DNA of 11,724 nt, from assembly GCA_017613225.1 (NCBI GenBank), contig JAGAEH010000261.1, positions 1 through 11,724 on the forward strand. The letters run 5' to 3'. The stretch is from Lachnospiraceae bacterium. Its GTDB lineage: Bacteria > Bacillota > Clostridia > Lachnospirales > Lachnospiraceae. A program made the position numbers and the translations under genes. The stretch's first letter is position 1; each line of letters starts with the position of its first letter. The notes under the pieces were generated by a model. That model did not search any database. It saw nothing but the letters and a program-made list of their open reading frames with translations, and was not told where the DNA came from. Positions 1 through 5,471 of the stretch are shown here, piece by piece.

Positions 1-37
1 AGCAGAAAAGATCTGCTTATTCAGCAGGAAAGACATA

Positions 38-64
38 AAAAGCGGAGCCCAGGGTTCCGCTTTT
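38..64. terminator. Hairpin, probable terminator of an upstream gene
   Basis: AAAAGCGGAGCC (38-49) pairs with GGTTCCGCTTTT (53-64) through 12 base pairs, one of them G-U, closing a 3-nt loop. A-rich and T-rich arms make it look bidirectional. The + strand T run is only four bases and lies within the stem, so termination strength is uncertain. No gene is visible upstream within the window, so it most likely serves a gene ending before position 1. Confidence 0.55.
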
Positions 65-159
65 GGTAATTGGGGGAAAACCGGACGGAACGATGAACTC
101 CGATTACCATACTATTATGAGGCTGTCCATTTGAGAAGCGAAGCATTTGCAAAACGGCA

Positions 160-174
160 TTGAAAATTTTTCAA
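160..174. promoter_or_regulatory. Perfect palindrome, candidate LysR-type operator
   Basis: TTGAAAA (160-166), a central T (167) and TTTTCAA (168-174) form a perfect inverted repeat. T161 and A173 have the T-N11-A spacing typical of LysR-family boxes. It ends just where the -35 region of the regulator's own promoter would lie. Autorepression is the simplest reading; binding itself is inferred. Confidence 0.5.
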
Positions 175-201
175 CACTTCCGGGCCGATCCGCGGTATAA
201 T
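171..201 (+). promoter_or_regulatory. Promoter of the LysR-type gene
   Basis: A consensus -10 TATAAT lies at 196-201. The best -35 is weak, TCAACA at 171-176 with a 19-bp spacer. The predicted start near 208 leaves a leader of about 29 nt with an AGGGG ribosome binding site at 223-227, 9 nt before the TTG start. The overlap with the 160-174 palindrome fits regulated transcription. Confidence 0.5.
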
Positions 202-236
202 ATCGTAGAACATCTTACGAAAAGGGGATATTTGCT

Positions 237-1121
237 TTGGAAACCAAAGATCTCAGCATTTTAATGAAGGCCATCGAACTGGGGAGCCTTGCCAAAGCTT
301 CCACGGAGCTGGGCTATTCTCCCTCCGCGGCCAGCCACGTCCTGGAGCGGCTGGAGGAGCAGCTGGGCATCTCTCTGCTGGAGCGCAGCCACAGCGGCGT
401 AACGCCCACAAGAGAATGCCAGACTCTGCTGCCATATGTCAAAACTATCCTGGAGCAGCAGTCAGTTCTGAAAGAAGTGGCAGAAAGGCTCGGCAGCAAG
501 GAATCCGCCCGGCTGAACGTTGGCACGATCTCCAGCGTCGCCGTCAACTGGCTGCCGGAGATCATCGATCCCTTTTTAGAAAAGTTCCCCTGGACCGAAG
601 TCATCACATTTGAAGGCAGCTACTTGGAGATCGAGCACTGGCTTCAGGAGGGCACCGTCGACTGTGCCTTTGTCTCCGCAGGCACACAGGGAACCTTCTC
701 CTTTCTGCCGCTGCGAAGTGACCCGTTCCATGTGGTCTTTCCAAAGGGCCATCCGCTGTCCCAAAAAGAGACAGTCCACCCGCTGGAGCTGCGCGGCTAT
801 GACCTCATCATCCAGGAGGATGGTCTCAAATATGATGCTCCGGCCTTCTTCCGGGTGATCCCGAAGGACTATCCCCATGTGCTGTCTGTCCATCTGCGGG
901 ACCTGTCTGTGCTCTCAATGGTGCGCCAGGGGCGCGGCGTTGCCATCCTCCCGGAGATGCTGCTCCGCAATGCGGGAGCCCAGGGCATCGACAGCCGGCC
1001 TCTCAGCACCGGTGAAAAGCGTACCATCTGCCTGGCTTACACCAACGCGAACGGCGCCGCCAGAAGCCCTGTCCTGCAGCGGTTCATCGACCACGTGTCC
1101 GCCTGGGCTACCCAGTCATGA
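237..1121 (+). CDS. LysR-family transcriptional regulator
   Basis: Encodes a 294-residue DNA-binding regulator of typical LysR-family length. Residues 1-60 form the winged helix-turn-helix: the stretch LSILMKAIELGSLAKAS is followed by the recognition helix SPSAASHVLERLEEQLG and then LLERS. From about residue 90 (LNVGTISSV) onward it has the periplasmic-binding-protein-like effector domain, including VVFPKGHPL and the late GRGVAILPEMLL segment. The start is TTG at 237, chosen because AGGGG lies 9 nt upstream and a TATAAT promoter sits before it; the next Met (MKAIEL) would cut into the HTH domain. The gene is convergent with the GGT-like gene rather than divergent from a target, so the target is unclear. 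The effector is unknown. Its TGA stop is followed after one base by a GGGGACGG repeat. Confidence 0.93.
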   Translation: METKDLSILMKAIELGSLAKASTELGYSPSAASHVLERLEEQLGISLLERSHSGVTPTRECQTLLPYVKTILEQQSVLKEVAERLGSKESARLNVGTISSVAVNWLPEIIDPFLEKFPWTEVITFEGSYLEIEHWLQEGTVDCAFVSAGTQGTFSFLPLRSDPFHVVFPKGHPLSQKETVHPLELRGYDLIIQEDGLKYDAPAFFRVIPKDYPHVLSVHLRDLSVLSMVRQGRGVAILPEMLLRNAGAQGIDSRPLSTGEKRTICLAYTNANGAARSPVLQRFIDHVSAWATQS

Positions 1122-1122
1122 C

Positions 1123-1178
1123 GTGAAACGGGGACGGTTCTCTTTTCACATGTGAAATGGGGACGGTTCTCTTTTCAC
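1123..1178. repeat. GGGGACGG hairpin repeat, tandem dimer (A1-A2)
   Basis: Two 27-nt units at 1123-1149 and 1152-1178 differ at one base (C1129 versus T1158) and are separated by AT. Each starts GTGAAA and ends TTTCAC, giving a 6-bp stem, and carries the core GGGGACGGTTCTC. The junction TTTCACATGTGAAA (1144-1157) is itself a perfect palindrome, so the dimer can fold as two hairpins or around its centre. It lies in the convergent gap between the LysR-type and GGT-like genes, one base after the LysR-type stop codon. Confidence 0.88.
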
Positions 1179-1198
1179 CTCGTTCCCATTATAAAGAT

Positions 1199-1220
1199 CA
1201 GGGGCGGTCTCCCGCCCCTG
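1199..1220 (-). terminator. Hairpin terminator of the GGT-like gene
   Basis: CAGGGGCGG (1199-1207) and CCGCCCCTG (1212-1220) form a perfect 9-bp GC-rich stem with a 4-nt loop, 20 nt past the GGT-like stop codon. On the minus strand the tail reads ATCTTTAT, a weak U tract. On the + strand the tail is TCTCTTTT, so it may stop transcription from both convergent genes. Confidence 0.6.
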
Positions 1221-1240
1221 TCTCTTTTGAAGCTCTTCTG

Positions 1241-2851
1241 TCAGTAAGACGCCACCGTGCCGTCGGCTCTGGGTTCGCAGCCGCCGCACAGGACCTCGCC
1301 CATCTTCCAGATGATCTCGCCCTTGCCCATGCTGCCGTAATCCGAGATGACCCGGACTTCGTGGCCCCGGTCGGCCAGTTCTTGCTTGATGGAGTCCGGC
1401 ACCCTGTCCTCCAGATCCAGCTTGCGGCCGGAGCCCATCCACTGGAAGCGGGGAGCATCCAGGGAATCCTGGGGATTCATGCCGAAATCTATCGTATTGA
1501 CAGCCATCTGCAGATGCCCCTGGGGCTGCATGAAACCGCCCATGACGCCGAAAGGCCCCACCGGCCGGCCGTCCTTTGTCAGGAAAGCCGGAATGATGGT
1601 GTGATAGGGCTTTTTGCCGCCTTCCAGCACGTTGTCGTGGTTGGGATCCAGCGAGAAGTTGTTGCCCCGGTTCTGCAGCGCGATGCCGGTGCCCGGCACC
1701 ACAAGGCCGCTGCCGAAGCCCATGTAGTTGCTCTGGATGTAGGAGATCATGTTGCCCTCTCCGTCCGCGGCGCACAGGTACACGGTGCCGCCCTTCTGGA
1801 TGTTCCCCGGCACAGGGTCGATGGCATCATGGCCGATCAGCTTCCTGCGCTCCGCCGCGAATTCCGGCGAGAGCAGGTCTTCCACGGTCACGGTCATGGA
1901 CCGTGGATCCGTCACGTATTTGGCCGCGTCCGTCATGCCCAGCTTGATGGCCTCGATCTGCAGATGATAGTTCTCCGCGGTCTCCCGGTCCGGCTCCAGG
2001 TCGAAGCCCTTCAGGATGTTCAGCGCCATCAGCGCGGAGATGCCCTGGCCGTTGGGCGGGATCTCGTGGACGTGATAGCCCCGGTATTCCATGCTGATGG
2101 GCTCCACCCACTCGGGCTTATAGCTGGTCAGATCTTCCGGGGAGAAGAAACCGCCGTACTTATCGGAGAACGCCACGATCTTCTCCATCAGATCCCCCTC
2201 GTAAAAGCTGCGGGCCCTGGTCTGGGCGATGGATTCCAGCGAACGGGCCATGTCCTCGCACTTCCAGATATCCCCCGGCTTCGGCACTTCGCCCCCCGGG
2301 GCGAAGGTCTCGAACCAGTATTTGAATTCCTCACCCTCCTGGGCTTTGTAGCGCTCGGCGGCCCTGCCCCAGCCCACGCCGTTGGTGACGGCCACGGGAT
2401 GGCCTTCTCTCGCGTACCGGATGGCGGACTCCATCACCGTGGTGAGGGGCAGTCTGCCAAAGCGTTCGGAGAGCTCCGCCCAGGCGCCGGGGGCGCCGGG
2501 TACGTTGACGGGAATAAACCCGAATTTGGGCATCTGCTCATAGCCCATGTCACGGATGGCCTGCGCCGAGATCCGCTTCGGGGAGGGGCCGCTGGAGTTC
2601 AGGCCATGGAGCTTGCCGCCGGTCCAGACCAGCGCGAAGGCGTCGCCGCCGATGCCGTTGCAGTAGCACTCCACCACCGTCAGGGCCGTGGCCGCGGCGA
2701 TGGCGGCGTCGATGGCGTTGCCGCCTCTCCGCAAAATGTCCAGGCCTGCCTGGGCAGCCAGGGGCTGGGAGGTGCAGACCATGCCGTTTTTCGCGTATAC
2801 CGTATTTCTTCTTGAAGCGTAGTGATAAAGGGTCGGATCAAATTTCAGCAT
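1241..2851 (-). CDS. Gamma-glutamyltransferase-family Ntn hydrolase (YwrD-like)
   Basis: A 536-residue protein of the GGT/cephalosporin-acylase family. These are made as one chain that cleaves itself before a Thr nucleophile. The N-terminal half shows RRGGNAIDAAIAAATAL (41-57) and CNGIGGDAF (64-72). The likely nucleophile is T356 in KGGTVYLCAAD, giving subunits of about 355 and 181 residues. IQSNYMGFGSG and the later GGFMQPQGHLQ follow. No signal peptide is visible, so it is probably cytoplasmic, unlike classical exported GGT; length and motifs recall B. subtilis YwrD. The family hydrolyses or transfers gamma-glutamyl or related acyl groups; the substrate here is unknown. The LNSSGPSP segment (84-91) lacks the Arg expected for binding the glutamyl carboxylate. 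ATG at 2851 has AAGGAG 11 nt upstream. It is last in the M20-GNAT-GGT group and has its own candidate promoter. Confidence 0.9.
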   Translation of the reverse strand: MLKFDPTLYHYASRRNTVYAKNGMVCTSQPLAAQAGLDILRRGGNAIDAAIAAATALTVVECYCNGIGGDAFALVWTGGKLHGLNSSGPSPKRISAQAIRDMGYEQMPKFGFIPVNVPGAPGAWAELSERFGRLPLTTVMESAIRYAREGHPVAVTNGVGWGRAAERYKAQEGEEFKYWFETFAPGGEVPKPGDIWKCEDMARSLESIAQTRARSFYEGDLMEKIVAFSDKYGGFFSPEDLTSYKPEWVEPISMEYRGYHVHEIPPNGQGISALMALNILKGFDLEPDRETAENYHLQIEAIKLGMTDAAKYVTDPRSMTVTVEDLLSPEFAAERRKLIGHDAIDPVPGNIQKGGTVYLCAADGEGNMISYIQSNYMGFGSGLVVPGTGIALQNRGNNFSLDPNHDNVLEGGKKPYHTIIPAFLTKDGRPVGPFGVMGGFMQPQGHLQMAVNTIDFGMNPQDSLDAPRFQWMGSGRKLDLEDRVPDSIKQELADRGHEVRVISDYGSMGKGEIIWKMGEVLCGGCEPRADGTVASY

Positions 2852-2910
2852 TTCCTTCTTTGCTCCTTCTCCATGAATGATGCCGGCCAGACAACAGCCC
2901 GGCTGTCTGT

Positions 2911-2940
2911 ATCATAGCACAGAGCCGGGGAAATGTGCAA
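2911..2940 (-). promoter_or_regulatory. Candidate promoter of the GGT-like gene
   Basis: On the minus strand an extended -10, TGC-TATGAT, occupies 2919-2911. TTGCAC (2940-2935) lies 18 bp upstream as a weak -35, and TGCACA at 17 bp is an alternative. The -35-like bases are the reverse complement of GTGCAA, the left end of a GGGGACGG repeat fragment. The predicted leader of about 50 nt contains a small hairpin, ACAGC/GCTGT, near 2893-2905. Confidence 0.45.
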
Positions 2941-2952
2941 CGGGGACGGTCC
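2935..2952 (+). repeat. Partial GGGGACGG repeat unit (B0)
   Basis: GTGCAAC followed by GGGGACGGT matches the first 16 positions of the 27-nt unit and then breaks off at CC where unit B1 begins. Bases 3007-3015 (ACGGTTCTC), just after B2, look like the missing right part. This suggests an older unit split by the B1-B2 dimer. Confidence 0.55.
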
Positions 2953-3008
2953 GTGCATAGGGGACGTTTCTCTATACACGCGTGCATAGGGGACGTTTCT
3001 TTATACAC
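2953..3008. repeat. GGGGACG hairpin repeat, tandem dimer (B1-B2)
   Basis: Two 27-nt units at 2953-2979 and 2982-3008 differ at one base (C2972 versus T3001) and are separated by GC. Each starts GTGCATA, ends TATACAC and has the core GGGGACGTTTCT. The ends pair through 7 positions, one of which is G-U in minus-strand RNA. The unit is 21/27 identical to repeat A2, with the same 29-nt period and 56-nt total length. The dimer lies upstream of the GGT-like gene and downstream of the GNAT gene. Confidence 0.88.
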
Positions 3009-3047
3009 GGTTCTCATGTACGTCCAGCTGCCCATGTTTAAGATGGC

Positions 3048-3863
3048 TTACTTCCCCGCTGATTTAACGCTGATAAAGGTGTTCACCTGTTTCTGCACAA
3101 AGCCGCATCTTCTCGCTGTGCGCCCCGAGGCGATATTGGAGGCGTGATGATCCCACACCGGCTGCTTTCCTCTTGCCAGCGCTTCCGCGCAGGCTCTGCG
3201 CACCAGGGCTGACGCCAGCCCCCGGCCCCGGTATTCCGGAACCACCTCCACGCCGATATCGGCCTCTTTGGAACTGATCCCGGAGGCAAAGGCCGTGCCG
3301 CAGTAAGTATCGCCCTCAAAAGCCGCGAAGCCAAAGCTCTTTTTAAGGAACTCCTCCGCGGACTGCCAGGAAAAGCGGGGACTGATCCGTCCGGTGATCC
3401 TGTCGTAATTCTCCCGGTCTATCCGCTCAAGGCGGAAGGGGCTGAATGCTTCCCCTTCAACCGATTCTGTCTCCGGGGCATGTCCGGAAGCCGCGTCTGA
3501 CTCCGGAGCCCGTCCGGCAGCTTCTCCATAGCAGTATTCGATCCTGCCGCCGGTCTCGTATCCTCTGTCTTTAAAAAACCTCACCACCGCTTCGTCATGG
3601 GTGATCAGGACCATCCGCCTGTCCTGCGAAAAGCAGACGTCTTCGCTCAGCTGTCTCAAAAACCGTTCCGACGGCTCGCCGGTGATGAAGGCAAAGCCGC
3701 AGTAATGCCAGAACAGGACCGCTGCCGCGTCGTCCGCGTCACTGACATAGATGTCCCCCTCCTGGATGCCTTCGGCGATGGAGGCCGGGTAGATCTGATT
3801 GGCCGTATTCGCCCGGGCCTTGGCGATGAACTCACTATACTGCGCGGTCTCGATCTTTCTCAT
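3048..3863 (-). CDS. GNAT-family N-acetyltransferase, two-part
   Basis: A 271-residue protein. Residues 1-112 form a degenerate N-terminal GNAT-like half, residues about 113-139 an acidic low-complexity linker, and residues 140-271 the active half. Acetyl-CoA-binding motif A is VVPEYRGRGLASALVRR; R212-G213-R214-G215-L216-A217 fits R/Q-x-x-G-x-G/A. WDHHASNIASGRTARRCGF (237-255) is the usual motif B. The shape resembles the Pfam GNAT_acetyltran (PF12746) type, recalled from memory. It transfers an acetyl group from CoA to an unknown acceptor, probably in the cytoplasm. ATG at 3863 has GGAGG at 3870-3874, 6 nt upstream. It starts 73 nt after the M20 gene on the same strand with no clear promoter between, so the two may be cotranscribed through the repeat pair. 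The linker holds a 10-residue duplication. Confidence 0.85.
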   Translation of the reverse strand: MRKIETAQYSEFIAKARANTANQIYPASIAEGIQEGDIYVSDADDAAAVLFWHYCGFAFITGEPSERFLRQLSEDVCFSQDRRMVLITHDEAVVRFFKDRGYETGGRIEYCYGEAAGRAPESDAASGHAPETESVEGEAFSPFRLERIDRENYDRITGRISPRFSWQSAEEFLKKSFGFAAFEGDTYCGTAFASGISSKEADIGVEVVPEYRGRGLASALVRRACAEALARGKQPVWDHHASNIASGRTARRCGFVQKQVNTFISVKSAGK

Positions 3864-3876
3864 GATCTTCCTCCAA

Positions 3877-3935
3877 AAACAAGGAAGACGGTTTTCCTTT
3901 CACAGGATGTGAAAAGAGAACCGTCCCCATTACAC
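3877..3935. repeat. Inverted pair of GGGGACGG repeat units (A4 decayed, A3 intact)
   Basis: A3 (3909-3935) on the minus strand reads GTGTAAT, then GGGGACGGTTCTC, then TTTTCAC. It differs from A2 at one base, which breaks one stem pair. A4 on the + strand is decayed: 3884-3903 matches the last 20 bases of the unit at 16/20 positions, and its first 7 bases are unrecognisable. The two units face each other across AGGAT. TTTCACA-GGA-TGTGAAA (3898-3914) at the joint is a perfect 7-bp inverted repeat. A3 starts one base after the M20 stop codon. Confidence 0.75.
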
Positions 3936-3936
3936 G

Positions 3937-5373
3937 TCAATAGGTCCCGATGGGCGGCTGCACGTCCTCCGGCAGCGGGCAGGTATAGCGGCCGCCGTTC
4001 TTTTTGCGCAGCTCCGCCTTGGCGGCCTCCATGGCCGCCGGGTCTTCCATGGTGCGGATGCAGGCCAGAGCCATGGCCTGGCCCGCCGTCAGCAGGCCTT
4101 TGTGGGCGATGCGGCTCCCCGCCTGGCCGGCCATCTGCCAGCTGTGGCCGATGTTTCCTATGCAGGCGCAGGCTACATGGATCTCGCAGGTGGGCGCGGC
4201 GTAGCTTACGTCCCCCACGTCCGTGGAACCGCCCATGAACTTCCCCTTAGATCTGTCATAGGGGAAGACCCGCGTCTGCAGGGGGCGCTCCAGGATCTCC
4301 TCCAGCGCCTCCTCGCCGAATTCCGCGGCGATACCCGCCTTGATGCTCTCCAGCTGCATGGGCTCATAGGAGTTTAGATACGCTTTGGCCAGGGCAAAAT
4401 CCTCCTCGTCCCAGGCCGGGGCGCCTACCTCCTGCAGGCAGCCGCTGGCTATCTTTGCCAGCACGGAGTTGTTGGTGTGGTCGGAAAAGGCCATGGTCTT
4501 CCTGACGTCCAGCGCGGTCTCCGTCATGTGGGCGGCTCCTTCGGCCACCCGCACCACGCGGTCCCACAAGAGCTTCACCTCCGCCACGGTCTTCGCCCGC
4601 ACCTCGTATTTGACCACGGCGTGGCCCTGGACCACGTTGGGCGCGGTGCCGCCCGCGTCGGAATAGGCGTAGTGGATGCGCTGCCCGTCCATGATGTGCT
4701 CCCGCAGATAGTTGCAGCCCACGCTCATCAGCTCAGCCGCGTCCAGGGCGGAACGTCCCAGCCAGGGAGAGCCGCCGGCGTGAGCCGTGATGCCGGTAAA
4801 GGCAAAATTGCCGCCCATGATGGCCGTGCTGCTGTTGACGGAAACGTCATTGGTAGTGGAAGGATGCCAGGTATAGACAAAGTCGCAGCCGTCAAAAAGG
4901 CCTGCCCTGGCCATGAACTGTTTGGAACCCGCGCCTTCCTCCGCGGGGCAGCCGAAATAGATGACGGTGCCCGGCAGATCATTGGCCTGCAGGTACTCCT
5001 TCACCAGGATCGCCGCCAGCAGGGAGCCGGTGCCCAGGCTGCAGTGGCCGCAGCCGTGTCCCGGCGCGCCTTCCTTCAGGGGCTTTTTCACCGTGCAGCC
5101 GCTCTCCTGGCTCAGGGCGTCCAGGGCGTCGTATTCGCCCAGAATACCCATCACCGGGCCGCCCTTCCCGAAGGTGCCGGTAAAGCAGGTGGGCATGCCC
5201 GCCAGGCCCCGCTCCACGGCAAAACCTTCTTCCGCCAGGATCCCGCACAGCAGATCCGCGCTTTTGACCTCTTCATAAGAAAGCTCCGCGAAATCGTGGA
5301 TACGGTCGTTGGCGTCCAGGATGCGGGCCTTTTTCTGCTCCGTGACGGATCGCAGGAATTCCAGTTGTGTCAT
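3937..5373 (-). CDS. M20-family amidohydrolase, AbgB-like
   Basis: A 478-residue metal-dependent amidohydrolase, close in length to E. coli AbgB, a subunit of p-aminobenzoyl-glutamate hydrolase. Likely metal ligands and catalytic residues are visible: HGCGH (C108, H110), PAEEG (E145, E146), TWH (H170) and GNIGH (H410). The dimerisation (lid) domain, roughly residues 190-300, opens with TGITAHAGGSPWLGRSALDAAE. STDVGDVSY (383-391) is typical of the AbgB/PM20D2 branch. Members cleave amide bonds of N-acyl or aminobenzoyl amino acids; the exact substrate is inferred only. No signal peptide is seen. ATG at 5373 has AGAGGT 7 nt upstream. It is first of the M20-GNAT-GGT group, which pairs two amide hydrolases. 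No AbgA partner or AbgT-type transporter is in the window. Confidence 0.92.
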   Translation of the reverse strand: MTQLEFLRSVTEQKKARILDANDRIHDFAELSYEEVKSADLLCGILAEEGFAVERGLAGMPTCFTGTFGKGGPVMGILGEYDALDALSQESGCTVKKPLKEGAPGHGCGHCSLGTGSLLAAILVKEYLQANDLPGTVIYFGCPAEEGAGSKQFMARAGLFDGCDFVYTWHPSTTNDVSVNSSTAIMGGNFAFTGITAHAGGSPWLGRSALDAAELMSVGCNYLREHIMDGQRIHYAYSDAGGTAPNVVQGHAVVKYEVRAKTVAEVKLLWDRVVRVAEGAAHMTETALDVRKTMAFSDHTNNSVLAKIASGCLQEVGAPAWDEEDFALAKAYLNSYEPMQLESIKAGIAAEFGEEALEEILERPLQTRVFPYDRSKGKFMGGSTDVGDVSYAAPTCEIHVACACIGNIGHSWQMAGQAGSRIAHKGLLTAGQAMALACIRTMEDPAAMEAAKAELRKKNGGRYTCPLPEDVQPPIGTY

Positions 5374-5395
5374 GGCACTTACCTCTTTGATGATT

Positions 5396-5401
5396 TTTAT
5401 A
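5396..5401 (-). promoter_or_regulatory. Candidate -10 of the M20 gene
   Basis: TATAAA on the minus strand (5401-5396) matches the -10 consensus at 5 of 6 positions, about 22 nt before the start codon and just past the 5419-5456 hairpin. No convincing -35 is present at 16-18 bp, so this is tentative. Confidence 0.3.
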
Positions 5402-5418
5402 TCCTGTTATTCACGAAA

Positions 5419-5456
5419 CTGCCGTCCCCGGGAACGCTGTTCCAGGCAAACGGCAG
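5419..5456 (-). terminator. Two-level hairpin after trmO, possible terminator
   Basis: CTGCCGT (5419-5425) pairs with ACGGCAG (5450-5456). Inside, GGAAC (5431-5435) pairs with GTTCC (5439-5443) and is extended past one mismatch by CC/GG. It starts 15 nt beyond the trmO stop codon. The minus-strand tail is only TTTCG, so it could instead be a 5' structure or an attenuator for the M20 gene. Confidence 0.42.
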
Positions 5457-5471
5457 CCGCGTGCATGATCT

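Noticed and set aside
113..118. TATTAT as a second promoter for the LysR-type gene
   Set aside because: It matches 5 of 6 positions of the -10 consensus but has no -35 at a proper distance, and the TATAAT at 196-201 is better placed.
1123..1178. CRISPR-like array
   Set aside because: Only two units with a 2-nt spacer, no variable spacers and no cas genes. The units are palindromic hairpins seen in other gaps in both orientations.
1157..2815. Open frame of 552 codons on the + strand, opposite the GGT-like gene
   Set aside because: It mirrors the GGT-like gene almost end to end, is rich in His, Gly, Arg and Ala with no recognisable domain, and starts inside a repeat without a ribosome binding site. 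It follows from GC-biased third positions on the other strand.
2838..3035. Small minus-strand frame of 65 codons upstream of the GGT-like gene
   Set aside because: It is mostly translated repeat sequence and overlaps the GGT-like start. No ribosome binding site or homology is recognised.
5422..5429. GGGGACGG octamer as a further repeat unit
   Set aside because: The flanks do not match the GTG...CAC ends or the TTCTC part of the core, so it is not counted as a unit.
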